A stretch of DNA of 64,000 nucleotides, from assembly GCA_017506865.1 (NCBI GenBank), contig JAFCMP010000514.1:682001-746000 (forward strand), read 5' to 3'. A program made the translations under genes and the position numbers. This DNA comes from Tribonema minus. Taxonomy: Eukaryota; Sar; Xanthophyceae; Tribonematales; Tribonemataceae. Below the pieces are notes generated by a model. It was not told the origin of the DNA. It saw only the letters and a program-made list of their open reading frames with translations, and ran no database searches. Positions 42,570 through 54,800 of the stretch are shown here, in pieces (positions within the stretch are counted from its first letter, which is position 1; each line of letters opens with the position of its first letter).

Positions 42570-45500
42570 ATGAGCTGGAATTTCGTCATGCGTGCCTTCC
42601 TGGTGCTGACAATCTGCGCTGTTCCAGGCAGTGCTTTCAACCATAGCTTGCCAGGAGGTACCGCCTGTCGCGTGCCTGGTCCAGCGGCTTCTGCCAGACC
42701 TCACACACGACAACAGCGGTCTTGCCTTCGCATGGCGTCCATCAGTCCACCGACCAAGCCTCCCGAACTCAAGGTGTGTGAGCGCGCGTCACGATACACC
42801 GTTGTGTTCTGTCCCGTAAGGCCGGCAAGCTGCTGCTGCCACAGTGTTCTGCTTGTGATCATCGATGTGCTTCGACGCTTTCGCCAGTACTATCGTGAAT
42901 CTTGAAGTGCGCGAATTGCAGTTCTTCATAATCATAAAACCTGATCGACGAAGGCGGCATCAAGTATGATAGTCCACACTCGCTGATCGGGATGGGGACG
43001 CGTATCAATACACTCGTGGACGACCTTTATCGCGCGTTGTTCAATGTCGTGCACTGAAGCCATAGATCCGGCAAGAAGCATTCTGCATGCACCAGTAGCA
43101 GCGCTCCACGAGCCCCACTGGTGCGGCAGTAGTCAGACCATCAGTGACCAATAAAGGTCTACATAGTCACGCGGTCATTGAATTGTACACACTACACGGT
43201 CTTTTTCAACCGAATCCCTCAAAATACGGCGACGGCGGCAACGATTTTTACCTAATGTAACATCGATGACGAGGAGAAGCAGCTAGTGCTGGGGGGGTGG
43301 ATAGGGTACTCAAAGAGTAGATCTACTTGAAATTAGGACTAAATTTGAGGGGTCTCACACATTCAGCACCAACAGCACTCACAGCCATCGCACAATCACA
43401 GTACACATCACACAGCTTCCCTTCCACTCTCAGAAATACGGCGGCGGCGGCAACGACCCCTACATACGCGACATTGACGACGAGGAGAAGCAGCTGGTGC
43501 TAGGGGGGTGGATAGGGTATTCGCGGCGCATCGCGATGGAAGAGGAGGATCCCCGGCTGGAGGAGTTCATGCAGGTCTGCAGGAAGATGCAGGCGTGGCG
43601 GCGGGGGACGGGGGGCGCGCGCAAACGGAGGTGAGGGCTAGGGTTAGGGTTAAGGTTAGGGTTGGAGTCGGATTGGAGTCGGGCTTGCGGTCAGGGGTAG
43701 GGTGGATGCCTGGGTTAGTGTTAAGGTCGGGGTGGGACTTGCAGCGAGGGGCAGGGGTGGATGCTCGTGGTCTAATACATGGGAGGCGCGCGCAAACGGA
43801 GGTGAGCGGGTAGGGTTACAGTTAAGGTTGGGGTTAAGGTTATGGTTAGGGTTACAGTCAAGTTTGAACATGAGTACATGGTTGCCGTTAGCATGAATGC
43901 AGGTCTGATACACGGGCGGCATGCGCAAACGGAGGTGAGGGTTAGGGTTAGGGTTAGCTTAGGATAAGAGTTAGGGTAGGAGTCGGGGTTGTGGTTAGGG
44001 TTAGGGTGGATGCTCGTGGTCTTAGAGAAGAGGGCGGCGCGAATACATATCCTAGCCCTAATCCTACCCCAAAACCTACAGACTGATACCTGGGCGGCAA
44101 GTGCAAACGCGTGTGAGGGCTAGGGTTAGGGTTAGGGATAGAGTCAGATTTGTGTTAGGGGTTAGGACTGATGCTCCTGAACTTCCGAAACAGGGGCCGG
44201 CGTGGACTGGAAGACGATCACTGACACTTTGAACCCGGGGCCCCGTGGACTGGAAGGCGATGCAGCGCTTTACACGACTAACACAGCGCCGACAACACAA
44301 GCAGGTTGGGGTTAGGGTTAGGGTTAGGGTTAGGATTAGGGCTGTGCACGCTGGACTGGGCAACCTACTTGTGTCATAGGCGATCTGTCCGTAGCTGGAG
44401 GCGCTTGAGGCGCTGCAATGGGGCCTGGGTTCAGAGTGTCAGTGGGTCGTCTTCCAGTCCGGCTTGAGGTGCTGACTGCACTTGGAGCCGGTGCGTTTTC
44501 TGGTGCTGCACTGTGGCCGCATAAGCCAACGGTCAGCCCGGTGTGAACACGGTGCCGTTCGCTTGGCACCAAATGCCGCATTGGGGTCGTGGTCATCTGC
44601 GCAAGGGCATGTGAAGGACACGAAATATTCTGCTCCCCGTCTCTCAGCTTGATGTTTCTGAGTCCGCGTGCAGCAGCCTTTGCCGCTGCGCCACTAAATA
44701 CTATCCCTGGATCAAGGCCAGCTGAACAATAGCTTCACTTCAACTTCAACATGAAGTTTGAAGGACCCTCAACCGCGGATATAACGAGAAGTTACATCAT
44801 GCAAATCACTGTATATGATTCGCCTATGCAGGGGAGCACATATCAGTGCCCTGCATAATGAATAAGTCGAGGAAAACAAAGCTATCAAGTACCACATACG
44901 TTTCCTTTGTTTAAACATAACTGACGGACATCTTGAGACGGAGTGAAAACTGGGCAGATGGAGCTAGAAAGAGGAGGTTACACATCTAGCGCGGCAAATC
45001 TAGGGGACCAGACAAGGCTCCTGACACGCGCTCCGCGTGCGACGCTACCGCGTGTAGGTGAGGAAGGGAGAACGCTACGGATAGCTCATGCTGAACAACC
45101 TGGAGCTTTCGTGTCGCCGCATGCTGGTTTAAAACCCACTCACCACCTTCTACACTGCGCGCATTCAAGAGCGCTGTCAGTAGCTGCTGCACCTCATGCG
45201 TTGGGCTGCCAGCTGGAGCTGGCCTACCGAACACGTGAGACCTTTCCATACTGAACACCCATGCCCCGAATGCTGAAAAGCTTGCACACAGAAGTCTTTT
45301 GACTACTGTGGATATGATGGCACAGCTTGACTCGTAGCCAACGTTCTGCAACAGCGGCGACCACATTTATTGGTGGAAGGCACTTGCGGCTAACCACTCC
45401 TTGTTACCTGGAGCTCTACGATCATTTTTGGGATACGTTTCCATATTTATATACTTCTATATTGTTACACCCACAGATCATCTACACACACATATACACA

Positions 45501-48500
45501 TGCACGCACATGTGTGTATATATATGATGCTCACGTATATATGTAATGTGCATGCGGGTTTGCGCTCGCTGCGTGCCAAGGGGGACCATCATCTTCAAAC
45601 ACATATACATTTGCATACGCATGTGTATCTATGATGCTCACGCATGTATGTACGTATATATGTAATGTGTATGCAGATTTGCTCTCGCGGCGTGTCAAGG
45701 GAGTGTACGTATATATCATATTATGTAATGTGTATGCAGGTTTGCTCTCGCGGCGTGTCAAGGGAGGGGACCATCATCTACACACACATATACATGTATG
45801 CACACACATGTGAATATATGATGCTCACGCATATTATGTACATATATATGTACTTTTTATTAATTCTCGCTCAGGGCGCGAAAAAGCCCAGATGATTGGC
45901 ATCTAGCTGTAAGGAATCTACATGTCGTATGACAGTCTGAAAGTGTCGCAACGACAACCACTCAAACGCCGCCGCCGCCAAATGGCATCTCGGGGTCCTC
46001 CCCTACGTCCTCCTCCATGTGCCCCCCCCCCCTGGATTCTGCCATGTGTGTCATGACACGGCCAGAGTACGCCATGTGGAGCGCTGCCGACAGTGCCGAG
46101 CGTAAGCGCGCCAGGGCGATGCCCTTGAGAGCTTTAGGGCGCGCTCCTCCGGGCACTATGTACTTCTATGCAGGTTTGCACTCGCGGCATGTCAGGGGGA
46201 CAATCATCTACACACACATATACATATGCACACACATAACGTACATATCCAGATGCGGTACACGTACATATACACACACATGTGTATGATGTACATACTT
46301 ACACACATATCGTATATATACACACACACATGTAAATGTACGGTGCTTACGCACTCGTGTATGTATGTATTTATGCAGGTTTGCGCTCGCGGCGTGCCAA
46401 GGGGACAATGTAGATGCCGTCGTCTGCGTGCAGATAGGGCCCGACAACCGCAGCTTCGCGGCATTCATCACGCAGGTGAAGTGACCTTGCAAAGCGTGCA
46501 AGTGAGGTACAGTATACTGTGGCGGCAACGTACCACAAATAGGTCTACAGAGAGTACTATAGGGCCAGACAACCGCAGCTTCTCGGCCTTCATCACGCGG
46601 GTGCTCCGACCGCCAGAAACTAGCGCCGGTGCTCTGTGTTGATGTTGTGGCGACAACCATGCAGTTTCGTTTCTCGGCGTTTATGACGTAGCTTGACCTC
46701 GCAAACGAAGCATGCGAGTGAGAGCCGCTTTACCGTGTTTATATCGCAGCGCAAGCTGTTTGTGATGCGGTGCAAACAGTTGCACAGAGAGCACAAGTGC
46801 TCGTGACCCCCCCCCCCTTCTGTCGTTGAAGAGTGAATGTCAACCGCCACCTACTTCCCACAGCCAGCATAGTGGTTGCAGCAGTGACCCTAACCCTAAC
46901 ACCGAGTACGGCAACGTTTGGTGTCAGGGTCAGGTTTGGGGTCAGGGTTAGGGCTAGAATTCTTTGTCCGATGATCATCGTGCGAGCCACACGCGCAGGA
47001 CAGGATTATGTATACACATCAATTTTGTGACTACATACCTTCAAACATACATGTTATTGGTACACCAGACCACCGCTGCGCTGCTTGGCAAGGGAATTAT
47101 AGGGTAGGTACTAGGTAGTCCAGAGCTGTAGACAACTGCAGCAGCGCTCCCACAGTCGAATCCTGTGTTTGTCATCCTCTCCAGTCTATGTAGGAGCCTT
47201 TCGCTCCTGTGCGCTAAAAGGTCTTTGCTAGCCGGTCCTTGCGCCCGCAACTTGCAGTGTGCACACAAAGCTTGCATGGGGCTGAGCCTGTGTAGTTGAA
47301 GTAGCATCATCACAGCAGTCGAGTAGCTTATGGCCCCTGTCGTGGTGATGCTCAGCCATAAGAGGGCACAACAACGCTCAGCAATATATTATGCAAAGTG
47401 GTTTTTGTTTGAAAGAAAGGCTCTACAGCAGCTCACGGTGGCGCTTTACACGCCCCAAGCACTCACACTCAGTGTGTCTGCAACACATTGGCAACCGAAC
47501 CGTGCTCGCAACTCAAAGCCTTCCGTTTCTGTGTATTCGCTTGCAGGACATGGTGATGACAGTGGGGTTTATTGCCGTCAGCCCCTCAAGAGCCAAGCTG
47601 GGTGCGGGAACGTTCCTGGTGAAACAGCTCAAGGAAATCGGGCGAGCACAAGGGGTGAGTTTTGGGTTCAGCATTGGCGTCTGAGCTGGGATCGTGGCGC
47701 AGCGGAATGTGGTCATCTGCTTCGCGTGTTGCATCTTGAAGTACACAGCTGCACTTCTTGAAGTGTGCTAGTCTGCACATTTCTACGAATGTGCGTTTGA
47801 GGTGCAGTTTGCGCTTCGTCTTGACATCCACTACCTGGTGCCAAGAGACTGCGCCACGGACTCTATGCGCGCTGCGTATAGAACCCGCAAGAGCATCGCG
47901 CACAGCAGCGTCATGGGCGTCCACAGCCGTGTCAGTTGCATGCGGCATTAGGATCAGGATGAGACATGGCACTGAGATGCAGGGGTGAGGTATACTCATT
48001 GCTCTAGCATTGTGAGCACGTCCTCTTGTGTCGGCATGCGTGGTGCTTTGGCATCGAGTGCCGCGACCAGGATCAGTGGTAAAGGGCAGGGTTCGGGTAC
48101 GAGTAGCGCACACGCTGTTGCACAACAAGTTCGGCACAGAAAGCCAGGTGTCAATCAGAATTAGGGTTAGGGTTAAGGCTAGGGTTAGGTGCTTGCTGCA
48201 CCACGCTTCATATCATGTTGATCACTCCAATGCCCTGCATCGCCATGTGCAAAGCGCTTGGAGTGCCGCTACCCTGACACCTGGTAGCATGAAGGGTTTG
48301 AGTCATTGCCTGCCGCGCGAGAGAGTTAGGTTATGGGTCAGCGTAGTGTAGATCAAGTGTCAGGGTTACGATTACGATGCGTGCTGCACCACAAGAAGCT
48401 CACCACAATACATCAGGGTTAATCATAGGTTGAGTTTAAGGCTAGGGTACAAAGCGCTCCACGCTGTTGGTAGCTGATCCCGGGCTGCACGCCGATGCTT

Positions 48501-48588
48501 TGCCGTGCCTGCGCAGATCCGCGTGGACTTTGAGCCGCTCAAGGAGGTCTACAAGGGCCGCTTCTACCTGGCGTCCATCTCCATGTAA
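42570..48588 (+). CDS. Plastid-targeted protein, possibly GNAT-like acetyltransferase, six exons
   Basis: Exons 42570-42773, 43434-43630, 46379-46475, 47547-47654, 47808-47930 and 48517-48588 join in phase to 266 aa. The N-terminus has a hydrophobic signal peptide (VMRAFLVLTICAV) ending GSAF, the S-A-F motif of heterokont bipartite plastid leaders, then a Ser/Arg-rich transit region. The mature part includes DDEEKQLVLGGWIGYSRRIA, VDAVVCVQIGPDNRSFAAF, VGFIAVSPSRAKLGAGTFLV and GFALRLDIHYLVPRD. The strand-turn-helix around AVSPSRAKLGAGT followed by QLKEIGRAQGF recalls the acetyl-CoA loop of GNAT enzymes, but the match is weak. If exon 2 were not spliced it would stop at 43634 (134 aa). The donor GGAG|gtgagg and the matching phase of exon 3 favour splicing. 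Exon 5 uses a less usual donor, CGT|gtcagt. Confidence 0.78.
43211..43312 (+). pseudogene. Degenerate copy of plastid-gene exon 2
   Basis: Repeats 43431-43525: AAATACGGCGACGGCGGCAA, then GATGACGAGGAGAAGCAGCT and GGGGTGGATAGGGTA. It carries stops and lies 220 bp upstream of the real exon in the same intron. Confidence 0.85.
43622..44345 (+). repeat. Array of exon-2 donor copies alternating with TTAGGG repeats
   Basis: The end of exon 2 plus its donor (GCAAACGGAGGTGAG) recurs at about 43791 and 43921, and in weaker form at 44100. Each copy runs into degenerate TTAGGG units; the longest perfect tract is at 44305-44340. The period is about 130-180 bp. Confidence 0.88.
44986..45249 (-). CDS. Small hypothetical ORF, 87 aa
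   Basis: Antisense within intron 2 of the plastid-protein gene. It opens MERSHVFGRPAPAG and contains GEWVLNQHAATRKLQVVQHE. Amphipathic composition and an ATG start make it worth listing, but no family, splice site or promoter supports it. Confidence 0.25.
   Translation of the reverse strand: MERSHVFGRPAPAGSPTHEVQQLLTALLNARSVEGGEWVLNQHAATRKLQVVQHELSVAFSLPHLHAVASHAERVSGALSGPLDLPR
45261..45452 (+). repeat. Dispersed intronic repeat, copy 3
   Basis: Same family as 5644-5814 and 7836-8010, more diverged (TTATTGGTGGAAGGCACTTG core). It again sits in an intron on the sense strand of the host gene. Confidence 0.75.
45552..46410 (+). repeat. Tandem copies of the exon-3 5' edge with AT-rich spacer
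   Basis: The acceptor and first codons of exon 3 (GCAGGTTTGCGCTCGCGGCG) occur at about 45555, 45669, 45734 and 46168 before the functional copy at 46375. Spacers are CACACATATACATG-rich. A LINE fragment is inserted between copies 3 and 4. Confidence 0.88.
45856..46155 (-). mobile_element. 5'-truncated LINE copy, recent
   Basis: 300 bp matching the 3' end of the 24829-29702 element (last 65 ORF2 codons and 3' UTR), apparently identical where compared. A perfect 9-bp target duplication TATGTACTT (45847-45855 and 46156-46164) flanks it. The insertion split the exon-edge repeat array, so it is younger than the array. Confidence 0.92.
46559..46725 (+). repeat. Two decaying copies of the exon-3 3' edge
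   Basis: The first (46559-46606) repeats the codons for GPDNRSFAAFIT as GPDNRSFSAFIT with the following GTG. The second (46648-46725) keeps CGACAACC, TTTATGACG and the intron context TTGACCTCGCAAACG. Both lie just 3' of the real exon. Confidence 0.82.
46888..46955. repeat. Interstitial telomere-like tract
   Basis: CCCTAACCCTAA at 46890-46901 and degenerate GGGTCAGG/GGGTTAGGG units at 46924-46953 on the other strand, forming a loose inverted pair in intron 3 of the plastid-protein gene. Confidence 0.65.
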
Positions 48589-51500
48589 CTCGTGGCGCTA
48601 TAGCACCACCGACTGCGTAAGCGCGCGCGCATGTGGTGCCTGCGACGCCGCCGCCGTGCACTGCAGCATTCGGCGTGCAGCGATGCTTCTACGCACAGTG
48701 GCAGCTGCTCCCGGTGAAGCAGCAGCGCTCCTCGAGTGGCAGCGCTCCACATGCGACAGCGCTCGCCACGTGCAGCAACGTGCCGCGCGCGCGCCGGCGC
48801 GCCGCGTGCAGCGCTCCCACGCGCGACAGCAGCACGGCATGCGGCGGTGCGTCATGTACAGCAACGCTCAGCTGCGGTGTACAGCACGGCGACTCCTCAC
48901 ATAAATGCTTTGCGCTCTGCGCGTAGCGGCACTTGTCTGCAGGTTGCGCACTTCACATCACGCCTGCTGTGCTGCATATTATTTACTCTGTGCCTGGCGG
49001 TCACATCGCGGCGGCCTTTTGTGCACTGACTCGTGCTTTAGCGGCGCCGCTTGCGCCTTGACTCCCGCAACACCAATGGGGTCCTTTGTAGTCATATGGC
49101 AGCCCCTTGCTGCACGGTTTTGTGAGAGCGCTCATTAGGTGTAGTGTTGTGATAGCTAGTCCTCTGTGTCAGCAGGCGCACTGCGTTATCATGCTGCGAG
49201 GCACACTTGAAGCATGAAAACCATGGCAAGGCTGCGTCATGTGTAAATATCAGGTGCGCTGTGTCAGGTGGTTTCCGTGTCAATGCGTGTATGTCAATCT
49301 GAAGTTTTGCGCTGTTGCCTCTAAATGGTGCTCAGCTGCTCCACTTGTACCTTCCACTAAAAGCACCGCATGTTGTGTAGAGTATTCTGGTGCAGTGCTG
49401 GGCCCTTGAGCCAATGTGCTACCTGGGTTTTGTGCAACGCATTAGTGACCCATTATTTGCGTCTGCCTGATGTAGCTCCAGTTGCCACCATATAGGCTGA
49501 AGGATGTCGATAGGTTCTCACAACACGTCTTTCCAGAAACAGCCTGCTTGCCCTCATGAGACGCAATGCAAGTCAACAATATAGAAGCATGTAAATAATT
49601 GGTGGGAGACGTGCGCTGCTGTTGTTCTATCTTACGATCCTGTACTTCTGAAGAAGCCTCAACGTGCGCTGTGGTCGGAAAGAAATGTGCAAGAACTAAC
49701 CAACTTTGGGCAGGCCCACTGCTGATCACAAGCGCCCAAAAACCATGTGGCCATTGATGTAGGCCGCACTGCACAAGGGCACTCACCAGTGGTGGTGCAA
49801 TCGATGTGTGAAAATGTTTGCTGGATAGGCATCGGGTACATGCATGCACTGTGCCAGCACCACAGTCACCGGCTGCCCAACAGACATGATGTTGGAATTA
49901 CATGTGCTAGGCTCTCTTGGCACTGCTCCACATGGTGTCCTCAGGCTCTTTGTGTGATCAGGGGTGTGGTGTGATGACACAAGTGGCAGAGTCCAAAGAG
50001 GGTACAATGGGAATCGTCTCATGCAGGTACAGTTTTCAATTTTAAAAAGCAATGCACATGTTCTGTGTCAGTTGGCTGATGCAACAGGCCTGCACAGGCT
50101 TGTTAAACCCACCATGGTGGCTTCTGCTGCTTACCATCCCGTCTTGTGCCACAACGGACAACGCACAACTTTTGCTATGCTGAGCTGGGGGTTTGGCTGG
50201 AGTAATGTCAACTTGCATGATCTGGCGCTACGTGCAAGTAAACAAGAGAGACATAAATGAAACGTTATGCGCAATGCTTGCAGCAACAGTTGACGGAGAA
50301 CATCATGAATGGCAAACCACCGATGCATGCACACCATGGCCACATGTACACACTGAATTAAAGCATGTGGTGGAGTAAGCTGCTGCATGCCAGCAACAGA
50401 GGCAGATGGAACGCAGCCGCAAGCATGTTTGTGCGGGCAGCAAACCGTTGAGCTTTCGTCACTCACACAGTAAATCTCCATTCAAGAAGAATGTCAAACA
50501 GCGTTCACCTACATGGAGCCACTAAGCTGCAGACGCCGTTAAAACGCTTCCGTCACCGCAGCACCAGCCACTGCCAACTTGCACTTACATCATCTTGCAC
50601 CACATTCTACGTGGCTATATTCCCTAACTTCAAACGCTATGGTATGTCAGCCCTTCCTGCTGGTAAATCTTGAAGTATATCACAACTGCGCCATGTCCAC
50701 TTCTCAATTCCTATGGTATGTTCGCCCTCAGCACGGTTGCGCAAGAGAAACTTGGAAAGCGGCGCCTTGAAAGGCAGCAGCGAGCATGGGCAGATTGCCA
50801 TGCTGTGCAGAATGCCACGGTAATGTGGCTGAAGGCTGGTTTAGCACATGGTGTGCTTGGAGGCAGCAGCATCGCCTGCCTAGGCAACCTGCTTCTTGGC
50901 GCCACGGCTCCTTGTCACACGAGTGTTGGTGACGTCCGAGAGAGCAGCATTGCCACGACGGCCTGTTGCGCCTGCCTTTCCATCTTATGACAGGCAAGAG
51001 CACAGCGTTTGCGAGAGAATCATCAGTAAACCACAAGCCTTCAGATTTATCTGTTGAAGTGCTGGTGCCATACACATGTGCAGTGTCGGACAAGGAGCAC
51101 CGTCGCCATGTGTTTTACGTACAATGCAAATTCCCCACAAGACCTTTCTTCGTCATAGACGCATGTGCACCCAGGCAGGCAGCGCAATCTAGATGCTCAC
51201 TGCATGACGTTGTGAGAGTGATCGTCACAAAAGAATCAGCTTTATTGGATTGACCACGCTGCTGCTGACCACGCAAATTGCTATCGTTGCATTGACTGCT
51301 TCAGGGTGGGCATCAACCCTACTTGATTACCTCAAACCCTAGGTTGAGGGTTAGGGTTAGTTTTTGAAGTTGCCCTTACCCTACTTACGCCCTGTGACAA
51401 TATCGGAGCGGTGAGGCTGGCAGGACAGACCCGCTATGATATTGTGACCGCCCGTACACAATCAGAAGGTGGCTGAATTCCGAAGGCAAGGGGGGGGGTG

Positions 51501-51854
51501 CTTGAGCTGTGGCGTTGTGTGACGGCTTGTGTGACACAACACTTGCCTGTTTCAGATACCGCAGTTTATGCAGGCACCGCAATTCAGGGAAGCAGGGGCG
51601 AATCGAGCCCATGCAACGCACCTTCGGCGCCTCGCTTAATCAGCATACATGCATCATTGTGTTTTGAAAACTTCTTTCAGTAAAACAACATTTGTGCATA
51701 ATGGCCTAACCCTGACCCTATGGCTGAGGCATTGCCACAAGACGTTTGAAGCTGTATATTGCCACATCACGGACACGGTGCTGCACAGCTCGCTGGCTAC
51801 AATACGAGAAGGTGCATATGAGTGCCCAGCTATACGTCAGAACCATGACAAAGA
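48589..51854. other. Gene-poor region between convergent genes
   Basis: Starts with a GC-rich stretch of GCAGCGCTCC-like repeats (48650-48880), likely 3' flank. Open frames at 50670-50990 and 50966-51253 (+; KCLP-free, containing VPYTCAVSDKEHRRHVFYVQ) look moderately protein-like but have no recognised domain or linked exons. Confidence 0.4.
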
Positions 51855-54800
51855 CTAGCGCCGTGGTGAAAGCCAGCTTTCAAGCTGTGCAGACGCATTT
51901 AGGGCTAGGGTTAGATATTCACCTGTACGCGGCTTCTTGCACGACGCTGCTGCGGCCGCGAGCTTCGTCTTGCGCACTGACCCGCTGTGCAGCTGCGAAC
52001 GCACGAGCTGCTTGCTGACGGCCAGCGCCGACGGTGGGTTGCCGAGGGTCTCCTGGCACCAAGTGACCTGGTCAAGCAGGGTGTGCACGCCCTGAGAGGG
52101 AGACGCGCAGAATTGGACAGGACAGAAGCGGTGAGGGCTACGCCTAACCCTAACCCTAACCCTAGCCTAACCCTAACCCTAAGCACATGGAGCATCAACA
52201 TGCGGCACGCTTACCGCTGCCAGTGCATGGATCCACCCGACATTGGTTAAGCGGTTCAGGGGCTTCCGCAGCCTTGGGTATCTGCCAGTATACGGACCAG
52301 ATTAGTGCAGTGGGGTAACATGCCAGTATGCGGGCCAGGTTGGTGCAGTGGTGGTACATGAGAGCAGAATGTAAGCAGCTGCAACTATGCATTGCGCCGT
52401 GGTTCAGGGAATCAGTTGCACCGAAGCAGCTTGGCAGCATCAACTAGGTACACTAAAACTACCAGGCATTTTTGGGTATGCGGAGGTATACCGTGACCGC
52501 CGTCGCAGCCTTCAGCATCATCATCACCGGCAGCAAGCCTCGCTTCCGCGCCGCAGACCCCAGAATGAGGGTGGGCGTCTGCATCACCCACCTGGAAGAA
52601 GTTGTCGTACAGCAGGAACTCAGCAGCTTCCGCGTCCAGCTCCACCGGAGCGCTGCCGGAGGCGGCGGCACGCGCACGCGCTTGTAACTTTGGCTCGTCG
52701 CGCAGCCGCCTCAGCATCGCGCGTGCCTGCTTGACCACCCGCCTCCGCTTGTCTGACCTGTAGCCCGCCTTCAGTGGCTGGAGCTGGCGCTCGCCGTTCG
52801 CCCGCAGCACATAGCGGCAGGGCTGCACCAGGGTGTTCCTGATGTGCGCAATGAGGTCCACCAGGTAGCCCTGGCGTTGTCCCTGCTGGGGGTCAGCGCT
52901 GACCATGTTTAAACGCAGAAGCTCGATGAACTTGGTGCGAACGTTGCGGACCTTCAACTTCAGGTACGCCATGCGGTCCTCGTCCTCGTCCTCGGGGAGC
53001 TTCAAGCTCTTGCGCAGCATGCCCTCGAGCATGTCATGCATGGCATCGTCGGCTGCGGTTTGCGTCAGTTCCGCCGCCATCCTGCTCAGCTTGATCTTTT
53101 GGTTGCTGGGCTCAAGCGAGAGGCGCATGAACTCGCCCTCAACAATGTTGTCCAGGAATGCCTTGTCCACCTCCGCAACAATGCGCCCAGCGCCCCCTGT
53201 GTACGCCTTGTCCTTGCTCTTCAAATCCGGGATCAACTTGCACACTATCTGCGTGCACGACACAGGAAAGCACCAGCACGGCGTGCATTGCACGTGAAAA
53301 CTCATGTGCAGCAAACTCCCAAGCCCTAGCACTAAATCTTGCTAGTTCACTCGCAACCTGGCTCAGGGCTAGGGCAAAATAGGGTTGACCTAACCCTAGT
53401 TGACCCCAAGAGCAATATCAGACCGGCCAACAAAGACAATGGTTGCAAAGTTGTGGTTTTCGCAATTCGTCCAACTTGAAGTACAGTATCGATTCATCTC
53501 ACCAGAGCCCCAGTAGGAAGCTTTTTATAATGTCTATTGTGGTCGGCAACAGAAATAAATACATGACTAGAGCGAGGGGTAAGCGTCTGGCACCAGCGGG
53601 CGCTGGCTGTTGCCGCCAGGACAAAAGTGCAGCCGCTACTGTATTTCCTGTTGAGCATGAGGAATGCATACATACAGGATCAACAACACATTGCTGCAGT
53701 ATTGCAAGCGCCTCTGTCTAACGCGTGTATGGTACCAAAGGAGCTGATGAAGAATAAGGAGGTTGAACTTCTTCAAGGCATAACTCTTGACTGCACCATG
53801 CTGGCCTGTGTGCTCACGGCCAAGACCCAGCAAGCTGGCAGTAGCAACATCGAAGCTCAACGTCTCGCCACTGCAGTCTGCCACACGAAATGCATTATTC
53901 TGGCGATGGCGGCGTTACGAGCTGGCATGCTGGCCACGTGATGTGGTGGGCTGGCTACATAATGAGGTGGGCTGAGCTGCTTGTAAAGTGGTAAGGGGTG
54001 GGTCATACCTCGGCAGCCTCCTTGCAGAGGTCGCGCACAAGCTCCTCCAGCTCGTGCTTCAGGTCCGCCATGAGAGCTTCGTCATGCATGCTGTGAAGGA
54101 TATCCCCCAATATGATGTCTTGCAGGGCCTTGCCCTTGGCTTGTCTGGGGTTCTGCACAGGTGAGAAACCGGTGACGGTGATGGTTAGATAACTCCGCAA
54201 CGCAGCCCTTGCAAGACAGGATTCCTGATATTTGAAGCCGACCTCAGAGCATACTGAGTGCCGTAAGAAAAACAGTGTAGTTCGTACAAGATGCCCCATG
54301 ACATTCAAGTCAACCTCAGAGCAGCGACATAAGGAGAAAAGTGTAATTCTCCAAGTCGAACATGGAGGTTGAATCATTGTGACCCCACAGGCACGCGACG
54401 GAGGTTGCAATGCGCCAATGTGCCGCAGCACATAACCTGGCAAGACAAACGAGTATAACATCAAACACTCACTCTGCCATTTTTGTCCGTGAATACTGGC
54501 AGTACACGCCCCAGGTCGCTAGGGCGAATGATGCCAGAGAGTGTCTGCGTCAGCCGCACGGGGGTCTTCTCATTCTCGGCGACAAAGTCCTCAAGCAGTT
54601 GGTCCAGCTGCTCCTTGACGAACGCCAGCTTCTCTGGCAAGACGGCGTTATCGGTGCATTGAGCCGCCCATTCTTTCACGCGATCCTGAGCAGAGGAGCA
54701 ACAACTGAACTTTCAGCTTGACTGAGCCAATGGCTTTGTGCAGCTCGTCAAACAACACCAGCTGTCGCCATCACTGTGCGCCCCTTATATGGCGTTGGCA

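Noticed and set aside
43500-44345. Internal telomere or chromosome-end fusion
   Set aside because: The TTAGGG units are degenerate, short and interleaved with exon-edge copies inside a gene whose downstream exons continue in phase. A local repeat array explains it better.
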